Assembly (NCBI RefSeq): GCF_024172085.1
Contig: NZ_JAMZDZ010000001.1
Span: 5,394,001-5,458,000, forward strand
Reading direction: 5' to 3'
Length of the DNA stretch: 64,000 nucleotides
Origin: Hamadaea flava
GTDB lineage: Bacteria > Actinomycetota > Actinomycetes > Mycobacteriales > Micromonosporaceae
The notes below the pieces were generated by a model. The model worked only from the letters and a program-made list of their open reading frames with translations, was not told the DNA's origin and ran no database searches. Shown here piece after piece: positions 41,859 to 52,174 of this stretch. A program made the position numbers and the translations under genes. Within the stretch, counting starts at the first letter, position 1; each line of letters begins with the position of its first letter.

Positions 41859-42544
41859 ACGTGCTGCGCCGCTTCTGGCCGCTGACGGCGGCGGTGGCCC
41901 TGCTGGTGATCGCGGGGTTCGCCGCGGCCACCGGCTCCCTGCCGTTGCGTCCGGCGCCGTTGCAGGGCGAGCCCGTCAACGAGCCGCCGCCTACCTGGGA
42001 CCCGCATCTCGCCTCCCAGGAACCGCCGCGGACGCCCGGCACCGCCGCGCAGCGCATCGAGGTCTCCCCGGCGCTGATCCTCGCGGTCCAGGCCATCTGC
42101 CTGCTTCTGGTGGTCGCGATAGTCGTCCTGCTCGTGGTGCTCATGATCCGCGGGGTGGCTCAGCGCCGCGTCGGCTTCGACGCCCCAGGGGTACGCCCGA
42201 CGCAGCGACAGACGACCGAGGAGTTGCTGGCCGCGGTGGACCAGGGACTCGTCGAGCTGGACGACGACGGGGATCCCCGGCGGGCGGTCATCGCCTGCTG
42301 GGTCCGCCTGGAACGGGCGGCCGAGGCGGCGGGCGTACCGCGCAAGCCGGGCGACACCTCGACGGACCTCGTGGTGCGGCTGCTCGACTCCCGGGCGATC
42401 AACCGGACGGTGCTCAACGACTTCGCCGCCGTCTACCGCGAGGCGCGCTACTCGCCGCACCCGGTGACGACGGCCACCCGTGACGACGCGCGGGCCGCGT
42501 TGCGGCTGCTGCGGGACGAGCTGGGAGCGGAGCGACCGGCATGA
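41855..42544 (+). CDS. DUF4129-domain membrane protein
   Basis: 229 residues from GTG 41855. An N-terminal span (FWPLTAAVALLVIAGFAAA), a Pro-rich extracytoplasmic stretch and a second span (LILAVQAICLLLVVAIVVLLVVLMI) precede a cytoplasmic DUF4129-type domain (TEELLAAVDQGLVEL, VIACWVRLERAAEAAG, DFAAVYREARYS). DUF4129 proteins accompany MoxR ATPases and DUF58 proteins, as here. Coupled to udgB and to the following gene by 4-nt overlaps. Confidence 0.82.
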   Translation: MNVLRRFWPLTAAVALLVIAGFAAATGSLPLRPAPLQGEPVNEPPPTWDPHLASQEPPRTPGTAAQRIEVSPALILAVQAICLLLVVAIVVLLVVLMIRGVAQRRVGFDAPGVRPTQRQTTEELLAAVDQGLVELDDDGDPRRAVIACWVRLERAAEAAGVPRKPGDTSTDLVVRLLDSRAINRTVLNDFAAVYREARYSPHPVTTATRDDARAALRLLRDELGAERPA

Positions 42545-43097
42545 GCCAGTCCAGTATCGACGAACTTCTCGGCGGGGCGTACGAGGACGAGGAGCGCCAA
42601 CAGCGATCCGGCCGGCCCGTGGCCGCGTACGCGAAGGCATTCGGGGCCGCGCTCGCGTTGACGTTCGTCGGCGTGGCCGCCCTGCGTACGGCCAAGCTCG
42701 CCGCGCCGGCGTGGTTCATCTTCCTCGTGAGCTGTGCTCTCGTTCTCGTCTACGTCGCCGTCCGCCAGGTACGCCCGCCGCTGCCGTCCCGCGGCGCCGG
42801 TCGCCGCCACCTGCCGGACAGCACCCCGGATGGGCTGCGCCACGCGGTGAAGCGGTGGGAGGCCCGGCTGGACTGGTGTCACGCCGACGCGAGTGCGTTC
42901 AACCGTAAGGTGATCCCGGCGCTCGGCGAGATCGTCGACGAACGACTGCGCCAGCGGCACGGCATCACGCGCGAGTCCGATCCGGCTCGCGCCCGGAACA
43001 TCGTCGGCGAGCCACTGTGGACATTTCTGTCCGCCCCGGTACGCCGTCCGCCGGCCCCTCGGGAGCTGGCCAATCTGATCGCCTGGATGGAGCGGAT

Positions 43098-43101
<4 letters not shown>
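42541..43101 (+). CDS. Two-span membrane protein of the MoxR operon
   Basis: 186 residues. The acidic N-terminus (SSIDELLGGAYEDEE) precedes two spans (AFGAALALTFVGVAAL and PAWFIFLVSCALVLVYVAV) and a soluble C-terminal region (AVKRWEARLDWCHADASAFNRKVIPALGEIVDERL). The latter pattern recurs in hypothetical proteins between DUF4129 and MoxR genes in actinobacteria. No enzymatic motif. It probably belongs to the membrane complex served by the ATPase. Confidence 0.78.
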
Positions 43102-44189
<1,088 letters not shown>

Positions 44190-44191
44190 CC

Positions 44192-45604
44192 TTGGCGCTA
44201 CGACCGGCCGTTCCGCGTACGCCCCCGCCGGCGGCTCCCTCGGAGGAAGTGACCCAGGACTGGCACCCGACCCGGGCGCTCGGCCGTGCCCTGCTGCTCA
44301 TCGGGTTGCTGCTGGTCGCGGCCGCCCTGTTCGGCCGGGTCGACCTGGTCGTCCTGGCGGTCCCGTTCGCCCTGAGCGTCGCCTGGGGGCTGTCCCGGCG
44401 GCCCACCTCCGTGCCCGGTCTACGCCTGGCGACCAGCGAGGAGTATGCGACCGAGGGCAGTTCGCTGACGACCACCCTCACGATGGCGAACCGCGACGTG
44501 GTGGCGTACGACATCGCGATCGCCCGGACCCAGCACTCGGCGTGGCTGGAGTTGACCGCGGAGGGTTCGGGCGCCAAGCCGGACCGGCCCGTGGTGGCGG
44601 CGCTGAACAGCAACGAGGCGGCGGCGGTGGTGCTGGCCGGGCCGGCGCGACGTTGGGGGCGGCACAGCATCGGCCCGGCGGCGGCGGTCGCGGCGGCCTG
44701 CGGAGGTCTGCTCGCCTGCCGCGCGGTCGTGACGGGTTCGCTCGGCTTCAAGGTGTTCCCGGTGACCGAGGCGTTCGCGGCCGACGACGCGATGCCACGG
44801 GCCGCCGGCCTGGTCGGGCAGCATCGGTCGCGACGGCCGGGCGAGGGCGGCGAACTGGCCGGCGTACGCGTCTTCGGGCCGGGCGACCGGCTGCGGCGCA
44901 TCGACTGGCGGACCACACTGCGGACGCGGCAGTTGCACGTCGCGCGCACGTTGTCCGACCGGGACGCCGAGGTCGTCCTCGTGCTCGATCTGCTCGCCGA
45001 GGCCGGGGTCTCCGGTGGGGCGGGCGCCGGGGAGCCTCTTGGGCGAGCCGCCGGGAGCGCAGTCAGAAAATCCAGCGTGATGGATATCACCGTACGCGCG
45101 AGCGCCGCGATCGCGGAGCACTACCTGACGTTGGGCGACCGCGTCTCGATGATCGAGTACGGCGCCGGCGCGCGCCGGTTGCGTCCGGCGTCCGGTCGTC
45201 GGCAGTACATGATGGTGCTGGAGTGGCTCCTCGACGTCTCCCCCCGCCAGGTCGTACGCGTGCCGGGGGAGAGCCGGATGTCGACGGCGATCTCGCCGAA
45301 CGCCCTGGTCGTGGTGATGACGCCGCTCCTCGACGCCCGGTCGGCCGACATGGTCGCCGGGTTGGCTCGAGCCGGCCGCTCGGTCGTCACGGTCGACACG
45401 CTGCCCCCCGGGCTGCATCCGGCGACGCCCGGACCGTGGACCCAGTCGGCGTACGGCATCTGGCGGCTCGAACGGGCCAACACCATCGGCCAGCTGCGGG
45501 AGCACGGCGTACCGGTGGTGGCGTGGGCCGGCACGGGCAGCCTCGACCTCGTGCTCCGGGACGTGGCCCGGATGGCCGGCCGAGCCCAGGGAGCACGCCG
45601 ATGA
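44192..45604 (+). CDS. DUF58-family membrane protein
   Basis: About 470 residues, with a TTG start at 44192 two bases after the MoxR stop and GAGG just upstream. Two close spans (ALGRALLLIGLLLVAAALFG and VDLVVLAVPFALSVAWGL) are followed by a beta-rich domain and the DUF58 signature VFGPGDRLRRIDWRTTLRTRQLHVA (about 230). A vWA-like region with VVLVLDLLAEAG comes next. It is the probable client of the MoxR ATPase at the membrane. The non-ATG start is inferred, and the first residues could differ. Confidence 0.87.
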   Translation: MALRPAVPRTPPPAAPSEEVTQDWHPTRALGRALLLIGLLLVAAALFGRVDLVVLAVPFALSVAWGLSRRPTSVPGLRLATSEEYATEGSSLTTTLTMANRDVVAYDIAIARTQHSAWLELTAEGSGAKPDRPVVAALNSNEAAAVVLAGPARRWGRHSIGPAAAVAAACGGLLACRAVVTGSLGFKVFPVTEAFAADDAMPRAAGLVGQHRSRRPGEGGELAGVRVFGPGDRLRRIDWRTTLRTRQLHVARTLSDRDAEVVLVLDLLAEAGVSGGAGAGEPLGRAAGSAVRKSSVMDITVRASAAIAEHYLTLGDRVSMIEYGAGARRLRPASGRRQYMMVLEWLLDVSPRQVVRVPGESRMSTAISPNALVVVMTPLLDARSADMVAGLARAGRSVVTVDTLPPGLHPATPGPWTQSAYGIWRLERANTIGQLREHGVPVVAWAGTGSLDLVLRDVARMAGRAQGARR

Positions 45605-46158
45605 ACGGGTACTTCGAGCGCGTCCTGACCGCGGTGTCCCGAATCACCCCGGCGACGCTCCTGGTCCGGGGTGCGGTCTTCGTCTTCACCACGGCGTGCC
45701 TGGTCATGGCCATTCCGTCGTTCCTGTTCGGGCCGCGGCCGATCTTGGCCGCCGCCGTTTTGGCCCTGGTGGTCGCGCTGGCGCCGGGCAGCCGGATCGT
45801 CACGGTGGTGCTGCTGCTGGCCGCGGTCGGCTGGGGCGCGGCCTGGCTCGGGCGGCTGGCCGAGATCTCGCCGCTCGAACTGGTCGCCTTCGGCAGCCTG
45901 CTCTACCTGGCCCACTCGTCGGCCACGCTCGCCGCGCTCATCCCGTACGACGCGGTGGTCACGCCCGAGGTTCTCGTCCGGTGGTTCGTCCGGGCGCTCG
46001 CGATCGTCGCGGCATCGGCTGTGATCTCTCTCGCTCTGCTCGTCGGCATCTCGGCGCTCGCCGGGTTCAACGGGGCGGCGATCGCCTCGCTGCTCGGCCT
46101 CGCAGCCGCGGTCGCCCTGGTCACGGTGGGGGTCAGACTGGTACGCACACGCGGCTGA
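45601..46158 (+). CDS. Hydrophobic membrane protein ending the MoxR operon
   Basis: 185 residues with five or six spans (LLVRGAVFVFTTACLVMAIP, ILAAAVLALVVAL, IVTVVLLLAAVGWGAAWLG, ELVAFGSLLYLAHSSATLAAL, VRALAIVAASAVISLALLVGI, IASLLGLAAAVALVTVGV). No known domain recognised. Its ATG overlaps the DUF58 stop, so it is the sixth gene of the udgB-led operon. Confidence 0.8.
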   Translation: MNGYFERVLTAVSRITPATLLVRGAVFVFTTACLVMAIPSFLFGPRPILAAAVLALVVALAPGSRIVTVVLLLAAVGWGAAWLGRLAEISPLELVAFGSLLYLAHSSATLAALIPYDAVVTPEVLVRWFVRALAIVAASAVISLALLVGISALAGFNGAAIASLLGLAAAVALVTVGVRLVRTRG

Positions 46159-46229
46159 CCTGCGTGTGCGTGGTCACAAGTTGCCTTGCTGAATCGGCAT
46201 CGACACAAAGACGCGGGAAAATAGTTCTC

Positions 46230-47618
46230 GTGAAGCCTCAGCGCATCCTTGTGGTCGGTGCCGGACATGTCGGGCTCTACGCGGCCCTCCGCCTGTCTCG
46301 CAAGCTCAGTTCCCGCGAGGCTGAGGTGATCATCGTCGATCCCCAGCCACACATGACCTACCAGCCGTTCCTCCCCGAGGCGGCGGCCGGCAACATCTCC
46401 CCCCGGCACTCCGTCGTGCCCATCCGGCGGGAGCTGAAGAAGTGCAAGATCGTTGCCGGTGAGGTCACCAAGATCTCGCACGGCGCCAAGACGGCGACCG
46501 TGCAGCCCTACGTCGGCCCGGCGCTGGAGCTGGAGTACGACCACGTCATCGTGGCCCCCGGCAGCGTCTCGCGTACCCTGCCGATCCCCGGCCTGCGCGA
46601 GACCGGCGTCGGCTTCAAGACCATCGGCGAGGCCATCTGGCTGCGCAACCACGTTCTCGACCGGCTCGACGTCGGCGCCAGCACGAGCGACCCCGCCGTC
46701 CGCAGCCGGGCGCTGACCTTCGTCTTCGTCGGCGGCGGCTTCGCCGGCATCGAGGCGCTGGCCGAGATGGAGGACATGGTCCGCGACGCCATCAACCGGT
46801 ACTACCCCGAGTTGTCCCCGGACGACGCCCGGTGGGTGCTGGTCGAGGCGGCCCGGCGCATCCTGCCCGAGGTCGGCCCGGAGATGGGCGCGTACACGGC
46901 GGAGCAGTTGACCAAGCGCGGCATCTCCGTCCGCCTGGACACCCGCCTGGAGTCGTGCGTCGACGGACTCGTGAAGCTGTCCGACGGCGACGAGTTCGTC
47001 ACCGACACCCTGGTCTGGACGGCCGGCGTCAAGCCCAGCCCGATGCTGGAGGCGACCGACCTGCCCCGTAACCAGCGTGGCGCGGTCACCTGCCTGCCGA
47101 CCCTCCAGGTCGTCGACGGCGACCGGATCATCGACGGGGCGTGGAGCGCGGGCGACTGCGCGGCTGTTCCCGACATCACCGGTACGCCGGACCAGAACGG
47201 GCAGCTTCCGTTCTGCTCGCCGAGCGCCCAGCACGCGGTACGCCAGGCCAAGCGCATGGCGGACAACATCCGGGCGTCGGTCCGGGGCAGCGGCCTCAAG
47301 CCGTACCGGCACAAGCACGTCGGCAGCGTGGCCAGCCTCGGCCTGCACAAGGGCGTCGCGCACGTCTACGGCGTGAAGCTCAAGGGCTGGCCGGCCTGGA
47401 TGATGCACCGGACCTACCACATGAGCCGGATCCCCTCGGTCAACCGGAAGGTCCGCGTGATCGCCGACTGGACCCTGGCGCTCTTCCTCCGCCGGGAGGT
47501 CGTGCCGCTGGGCAGCCTGCACACGCCGCACCAGCCGTTCGACGAGGCCGCCGCGACGACCCCGCCGCGAGTCGCGACCGTGCCGGTTCCTCCCGTACGC
47601 GAAAAGGTCGGCGTCTAG
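46230..47618 (+). CDS. ndh: Type II NADH dehydrogenase
   Basis: 462 residues. Transfers electrons from NADH to menaquinone without pumping protons; peripheral to the membrane. The FAD-binding Rossmann motif ILVVGAGHVGLYAAL (6-20), PHMTYQPFLPEAAAGNI, the NADH-binding FVFVGGGFAGIEALAEME (about 165-182), VWTAGVKPSPM and SAGDCAAVPD are diagnostic. The C-terminal region (WPAWMMHRTYHMSRIPSVNRKVRVIADWTLALFL) provides the amphipathic membrane anchor. Start GTG 46230 is inferred from homology; the ribosome site is poor. A palindrome lies between it and the convergent membrane gene. Confidence 0.93.
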   Translation: MKPQRILVVGAGHVGLYAALRLSRKLSSREAEVIIVDPQPHMTYQPFLPEAAAGNISPRHSVVPIRRELKKCKIVAGEVTKISHGAKTATVQPYVGPALELEYDHVIVAPGSVSRTLPIPGLRETGVGFKTIGEAIWLRNHVLDRLDVGASTSDPAVRSRALTFVFVGGGFAGIEALAEMEDMVRDAINRYYPELSPDDARWVLVEAARRILPEVGPEMGAYTAEQLTKRGISVRLDTRLESCVDGLVKLSDGDEFVTDTLVWTAGVKPSPMLEATDLPRNQRGAVTCLPTLQVVDGDRIIDGAWSAGDCAAVPDITGTPDQNGQLPFCSPSAQHAVRQAKRMADNIRASVRGSGLKPYRHKHVGSVASLGLHKGVAHVYGVKLKGWPAWMMHRTYHMSRIPSVNRKVRVIADWTLALFLRREVVPLGSLHTPHQPFDEAAATTPPRVATVPVPPVREKVGV

Positions 47619-47654
47619 CCAGCCGCTTCCGCGCTTCGGCGTGGGATGCGTTTG

Positions 47655-47721
47655 AGCGCTGGATCAGGGATGTGCGTCGTATCTTGGGCAAAGATTCGAC
47701 ATAGATCCCTGATCCAGCGCT
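47655..47721. repeat. Palindrome, GATCAGGG group (copy 2), between convergent genes
   Basis: AGCGCTGGATCAGGGAT (47655-47671) pairs exactly with ATCCCTGATCCAGCGCT (47705-47721). The interior GTCG.ATCTT / AAGAT.CGAC extends the stem with mismatches. TTTTG follows on the plus strand. It sits between the ndh stop and the 3' end of the gene at 47741, consistent with two-way termination. Confidence 0.9.
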
Positions 47722-47740
47722 TTTGTGTCGGTGGGGGCGG

Positions 47741-49555
47741 TCAGCGCTTGATGCGCCAGACGGTGGCGTCGGCGATCTGCTCACCCGGGCCGAGCAGCCG
47801 GTTCATGGTCATCAGCAGGGCTTCTTCGTGCGGGGTGGCGGTCAGCACGACACAGTCGGCCTTCCAGTACGCCAGATCGCGGCGAGCCAGCGCCCGATCG
47901 GTGTCGTTGACGTCCCGCGCCCGCCCGGTCTTGGCGACGTCCGCGATGAGCAGCGACGTCGGCCGCTTGAAGGTGCCGATCGAAGCCCGGCGGGACCGCC
48001 CGTACGGCCCGATGAAAAAGCCCTCGGGCATCCCGAAGGCCACGTTGGTGGCGACGGCGTACCGCATGGGCTCCGGCGCCGGTGGGGTGGCGATCGGCAC
48101 CGGCACGATCACCCCGCCTTCCGGCGCGCACTCCCGCCAGTGGCCTTCGCTGTAGAAACGGGGAACGGCAGGGCGCTCCGTCGTAGGCAGCGTCATGGGC
48201 AGCAACGGCGCCAGCGAAGCCAGGACCAGCGCCGGTACGCCGTACCGCAGCATCGGGGTGGGCCGGGTGCGTACCTCCTCGATGAGGAGGACCAGCAGGA
48301 TCGCGATGAGCGGGACGGCCGCGAGCGCGAACCGCATCGGCAGTGCGCCGTCCACGATCGGCAGGCCGTGGATGATCCGGTAGAGCCCGGGGATGCCGGT
48401 CTTCTCGCGGTCGATCACGATCTGCGGGCCGAGCGACAGCACGCACATGATCAGCGCCGCGACCGCGCAGGCGACCGCGATCGCCTGACGGCGCAGCCAG
48501 ATGATCGCCACGACGGTCACGATCAGCAGCGGCCAGCCGAGGAACGTGTTCAGCTCGGTGTAGCCCGTGGACAACCGCAGGCTGTCCGGCGAACCCGCGA
48601 TCGACAGCGGCGAGAAGGCCCCGAAGCTGGCCAGGTCGGCGTAGAAGTAGTCGGGGCTGAACGGGCCGTCCGGCACGCTCTGCCGCCCGGCGAACTGGGT
48701 CAGCAGCGGCCCGGCCAGCAACGCCGCGGCGACGCCGGTCGCGACGCCCAAGCCGGCCAGGAACCGCCCGATGTCGGCGCGAGCCGGTCGCCGCATCACC
48801 GCGTACACGATGGTGATGACCAGAAGCGTGAGCGCCGTGAGGAAGAGCGTCTCCTCGCCGATGAGGACCTGGAGGGTGACCAGGACCGCGAGGATGAGGC
48901 CGCTGACGACGGCGCGGTTGCGCACGCCCGCCTGCGCCGCGCGCCACATCCGCACGACCGCCCAGACCATCGCCGGCACCAGCCACTGGGCCGTGATGTG
49001 GAGGTGGGCGTTGGACTGCGAGATCATGCCCGGCGCGAACCCGCAGAGCGCCGCGCCGACCGCCGAGGCGAACCGACCGGCCCGCAACGTACGCGAGAAG
49101 AGCAGGTACCAGGCGATCGCCGTGCCGGCCAGGTTGATCGGGACCAGGAGGGCGAACGTGACGGGCGCGCCGAACAGCAGCGTGATCGGGGCGAGCACCG
49201 TCCCGAGCGCGATCACCGTCGTGTTGGCGAGTAGGTTCACGCCGTCCGGCGAGTTGAGCCGGTCGGTGACGAGACTGAAGTCGCCGGTCCAGATGTGCGT
49301 GTCGTACGCCAGGAACCACTCGTACAGCGCCTGGTCGGTCGGGTTCTGCCCGAGCGCGCGGCCGTGTGGGTCAGCGAGCAGATCGTGGACCAGCCAGAAG
49401 GCGAACCCAGCGAAGACCGCCATCACCACGACGTCACACAGCCACGACCGGCGGACCACCTTGATCAGGCGGTCGCGCAATCCCTCGGTGATGTCAGGAG
49501 CCGGAGCCTCCACCGAATCCCGGAGTGGCGTGCGGAGCGGAGCGGTGCGCGTCAC
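47741..49555 (-). CDS. Multispanning membrane protein, probable GT-C-type glycosyltransferase
   Basis: 604 residues with 11-13 hydrophobic spans. After the first span comes an extracytoplasmic loop with LGQNPTDQALYEWFLAYDTHIW and RLNSPDGVNLLANTT. Acidic residues in that first loop resemble the layout of GT-C enzymes that use polyprenyl-phosphate sugars. A soluble ~130-residue C-terminal part contains FGMPEGFFIGPYGRSRR and RDLAYWKADCVVL. The family name is uncertain. It is divergent from the tRNA-Leu gene and not part of the main polysaccharide locus. Confidence 0.65.
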   Translation of the reverse strand: MTRTAPLRTPLRDSVEAPAPDITEGLRDRLIKVVRRSWLCDVVVMAVFAGFAFWLVHDLLADPHGRALGQNPTDQALYEWFLAYDTHIWTGDFSLVTDRLNSPDGVNLLANTTVIALGTVLAPITLLFGAPVTFALLVPINLAGTAIAWYLLFSRTLRAGRFASAVGAALCGFAPGMISQSNAHLHITAQWLVPAMVWAVVRMWRAAQAGVRNRAVVSGLILAVLVTLQVLIGEETLFLTALTLLVITIVYAVMRRPARADIGRFLAGLGVATGVAAALLAGPLLTQFAGRQSVPDGPFSPDYFYADLASFGAFSPLSIAGSPDSLRLSTGYTELNTFLGWPLLIVTVVAIIWLRRQAIAVACAVAALIMCVLSLGPQIVIDREKTGIPGLYRIIHGLPIVDGALPMRFALAAVPLIAILLVLLIEEVRTRPTPMLRYGVPALVLASLAPLLPMTLPTTERPAVPRFYSEGHWRECAPEGGVIVPVPIATPPAPEPMRYAVATNVAFGMPEGFFIGPYGRSRRASIGTFKRPTSLLIADVAKTGRARDVNDTDRALARRDLAYWKADCVVLTATPHEEALLMTMNRLLGPGEQIADATVWRIKR

Positions 49556-49615
49556 GGTGCGACCCTACCGTGACTACGGGGATCCGGTAGTTCTGCGTTA
49601 CGGTGATTGCGCTGC

Positions 49616-49696
49616 GCCCAGGTGGTGGAACGGCAGACACGGCTGGCTTAAACCCGGCTGCCGCAAGGCGTGCGGGTTCGAATCCCGCCCTGGGCA
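49616..49696 (+). tRNA. tRNA-Leu, anticodon UAA (bldA type)
   Basis: The acceptor arms GCCCAGG (49616-49622) and CCTGGGC are complementary, with discriminator A at 49696. The anticodon stem GCTGG/CCGGC encloses CTTAAAC, giving anticodon TAA at 49649-49651. A long variable arm (GCC GCAA GGC) marks a class II tRNA, and the T arm is GCGGG TTCGAAT CCCGC. CCA is not encoded. This is the sole reader of UUA codons in such genomes and the counterpart of Streptomyces bldA, which controls development through rare TTA codons. The symbol is withheld because the regulatory role here is unproven. Confidence 0.95.
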
Positions 49697-49697
49697 C

Positions 49698-49991
49698 ATG
49701 GAGACGGAAACTTTGGCCGGCCAGGCCGACCTGCTCGTCCGGCAGGTGACGCATTGGACCCCGGCCCGCTGGTCCGGCCGCGGCGACGCCGTGTACGCAT
49801 TGGTGCAGCGACTGGCGGACGCGGCAGCCGCCGCCGAGGGTCAGCCGCGCCGGCCGGTGCCCCGCCTCGCCGACACCGTCCTCGCCGACCAGGTCCGTGT
49901 CATCGTCGCCGACCTGCTCGCCATTGCCCCCTCCGGCGCTGTCGCCGACGCGCTCGCCGCGGACATCCGCTCCACGCGCCTCGCCCTTTAG
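49698..49991 (+). CDS. Small hypothetical protein immediately behind the tRNA
   Basis: 97 residues. ATG 49698 lies one base after the tRNA discriminator, so it has no room for a ribosome site; the mature 3' end of the tRNA would release a leaderless mRNA. The protein is helical and Ala/Arg-rich (TETLAGQADLLVRQVTHWTPARWSG, DAVYALVQRLADAA, LADQVRVIVADLLA) with no known motif. Codon usage is normal for the genome, and a GATCAGGG palindrome starts 13 bp after the stop, which supports a real gene. Function unknown. Confidence 0.72.
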   Translation: METETLAGQADLLVRQVTHWTPARWSGRGDAVYALVQRLADAAAAAEGQPRRPVPRLADTVLADQVRVIVADLLAIAPSGAVADALAADIRSTRLAL

Positions 49992-50004
49992 TGCTTTTTG
50001 GCAA

Positions 50005-50061
50005 CAGATCAGGGATGTGCCTGGAATCTTGAGTCAAGATCGCATGCATATCCCTGATCTG
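50005..50061. repeat. Palindrome, GATCAGGG group (copy 3), between convergent genes
   Basis: CAGATCAGGGATGTGC...AATCTTG (from 50005) pairs with CAAGAT...GCATATCCCTGATCTG (to 50061), with mismatches in the middle and the same AATCTTGAnnCAAGAT core as at 16708. It sits between the small gene and the convergent thiolase gene. Confidence 0.88.
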
Positions 50062-50093
50062 CCGGTAAGGCCGTGCCCGGTGAAGCGGACCGG

Positions 50094-51341
50094 TCAGCTG
50101 AGGCGTTCGAGGATCATGGCCATGCCCTGTCCGCCGCCGACGCACATCGTCTCCAGGCCGAACTGCTTGTCGTGCCACTGAAGCGAGTTGATCAGCGTGT
50201 TGGTGATGCGGGCGCCGGTCATGCCGAACGGGTGGCCGACCGCGATCGCCCCGCCGTTGACGTTGACCTTGTCGAGGGGCAGCCCGAGTTCCCGGTAGGA
50301 CGGGATGACCTGAGCCGCGAAGGCTTCGTTGATCTCGGCCAGGTCGATGTCGTCGATGGTCATCCCGGCCCGGGCGAGCGCCTGCCGGGTGGCGCCGACC
50401 GGCCCGATGCCCATGATCTCGGGGCTCATCGCCGTCACACCGGTGCTGACGATCCGGGCCAGCGGCGTGATGCCCAGTTCGCGGGCCTTGGTGTCGGACA
50501 TGATCACGACAGCGGCCGCGCCGTCGTTCAGCGGGCAGCAGTTGCCGGCCGTGACCCGGCCGTCGGGCCGGAAGACCGGCTTCAGTCCGCTGACCGCCTC
50601 CAGCGTCACGCCCGGCCGGGGGCCGTCGTCGCCGCTCACGACGGTGCCGTCCGGCGTCGTCACCGGCGTGATCTCGCGCGCCCAGAAGCCGTCCGCGATC
50701 GCCTTCTCAGCCAGGTTCTGGCTGCGTACGCCGAATTCGTCCATCTCGGCGCGGGTGATGCCGTGCAGGTCGGCGAGGTTCTCCGCGGTCTGCCCCATGG
50801 CCATGTAGATGTCGGGCAGCTCGCCGTCTTCGCGGGGGTCGTGCCACGGCTCGGTGCCGCCCTGCGCCCGTTGGGCGGTGCGCTGCACGGCCGCGTCGAA
50901 CTTCGGATTGCGCCACGAGCCGCCGACGAGCGCCTGTGCCTCGGGCGGCAGGCCGTCGGAGCTGCCCCGGGCGAAGCGGGAGACCATCTCGACGCCGGCG
51001 GAGACGAAGATGTCACCCTCGCCGGCCTTGATGGCGTGGAAGGCCATCCGGGTGGTCTGGAGCGACGAGGCGCAGTAGCGCGTGACCGTCGCGCCGGGCA
51101 GGAAGTCCATGCCGAGCAGGGTGGAGACCACCTTCGCCATCTGGTGGCCCTGCTCGCCGCCGGGCATGCCGCAGCCGAGGTAGAGGTCGTCGATGGAGCG
51201 CGGGTCCAGTTGGGGCACCTTGGCCAGCGCCGCCTGGATGATGGTCGTGGTGAGGTCGTCCGCACGCAGGTCGCGCAGCGAGCCCTTGACGGCCCGGCCG
51301 ATGGGGGAGCGGGCGGTGGCGACGATGACGGCTTCAGTCAT
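50094..51341 (-). CDS. Acetyl-CoA acetyltransferase / thiolase
   Basis: 415 residues. Condenses or cleaves acyl-CoA; cytosolic. Nucleophile Cys90 lies in [21 protein letters not shown], the general-base loop [20 protein letters not shown] (His near 370) and CVGGGQGMA (second Cys near 400) complete the active site. It resembles mycobacterial FadA3 (degradative type), and the neighbours (SGNH hydrolase, cbs, metB) reproduce the Rv1074c-Rv1079 order of M. tuberculosis from memory. Clean start at ATG 51341. Confidence 0.93.
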   Translation of the reverse strand: MTEAVIVATARSPIGRAVKGSLRDLRADDLTTTIIQAALAKVPQLDPRSIDDLYLGCGMPGGEQGHQMAKVVSTLLGMDFLPGATVTRYCASSLQTTRMAFHAIKAGEGDIFVSAGVEMVSRFARGSSDGLPPEAQALVGGSWRNPKFDAAVQRTAQRAQGGTEPWHDPREDGELPDIYMAMGQTAENLADLHGITRAEMDEFGVRSQNLAEKAIADGFWAREITPVTTPDGTVVSGDDGPRPGVTLEAVSGLKPVFRPDGRVTAGNCCPLNDGAAAVVIMSDTKARELGITPLARIVSTGVTAMSPEIMGIGPVGATRQALARAGMTIDDIDLAEINEAFAAQVIPSYRELGLPLDKVNVNGGAIAVGHPFGMTGARITNTLINSLQWHDKQFGLETMCVGGGQGMAMILERLS

Positions 51342-51379
51342 GGTTCCAACCCTACTGGCGAGTAACTAGCCTGCCAAGG

Positions 51380-52174
51380 TCAGGGGAGTGTCGGGCTGAC
51401 CCCGGCCGCGTGCGCGACCGCCGGGAGCAGGGCGTACGCCCAGACCCGGTAGCCGTCGGCGGACGGGTGGTAGCGGTCTTCACAGAGCGTGGCCGGATCG
51501 GCTCGGAAGACGGGGCCGGTCTCGGCTCCGAGGTCCACGACCGCTCCGCCGGCGGCGTGCACCGCGCGTATCTGGGCGCGGGCGACCCGGCGACCCAGCC
51601 AGCCGACCACCTGCCGCAGCGGCGGGGCGATCGCGCGAGCGGCTCCCATGTCGGGGCACGTCCCGACGACCACTTCGACGCCCGCCTCGCGAAGCCGGCG
51701 TACGGCCGCGCCGAGGTGCGTCGCCGCCTCGCCCGGCGAGCGCAGTCCGATGACGTCGTTCGCGCCGACGAGGATGACCGCCACGTCCGGGCGCAGGCCC
51801 AGCAACGCCCGCGCGACCTGGGTGGCGAGATCCGACGAACGGGATCCCGAGACCCCGACGCTGGACAGCTCGACCCGGCGGCGCGGTTCGCCGCCGACCG
51901 GATTGGACAGCAGATCGGCGAGCTGACCGCCGACGGTGTCGGCGACCCGGTCGACGCCCACGCCGAGGGCGGCCGAGTCGCCCAGCATCACCAGGCGCAG
52001 GGGCGGGGCGACGTCGGCCCCGATGCTGGCCCGGACGTTGAGCCCCAGCGCGGGCTGGGCGTACGAGCGCCGGCGCGCCACGATCGCCTCGGCGGTCAGC
52101 AGCGCGGCGCCGCCGACGGTGCCGGCGACCAGGGCCACCACCGTCGCCTTCCCGACCCGCTTGAGCAGGCTCAT
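51380..52174 (-). CDS. SGNH/GDSL hydrolase with membrane anchor (1)
   Basis: 264 residues. An N-terminal span (ATVVALVAGTVGGAALLTAEAIV) probably anchors it with the enzyme outside. Catalytic blocks: VMLGDSAALGVGV (Ser nucleophile near 67), VGVSGSRSSDL (Gly), VILVGANDV (Asn) and the C-terminal DRYHPSADGY (Asp and His). It is coupled by a 4-nt overlap to a second, related SGNH gene, suggesting tandem duplication. Orthologue position matches Rv1075c. Likely an esterase acting on cell-envelope esters. Confidence 0.87.
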   Translation of the reverse strand: MSLLKRVGKATVVALVAGTVGGAALLTAEAIVARRRSYAQPALGLNVRASIGADVAPPLRLVMLGDSAALGVGVDRVADTVGGQLADLLSNPVGGEPRRRVELSSVGVSGSRSSDLATQVARALLGLRPDVAVILVGANDVIGLRSPGEAATHLGAAVRRLREAGVEVVVGTCPDMGAARAIAPPLRQVVGWLGRRVARAQIRAVHAAGGAVVDLGAETGPVFRADPATLCEDRYHPSADGYRVWAYALLPAVAHAAGVSPTLP

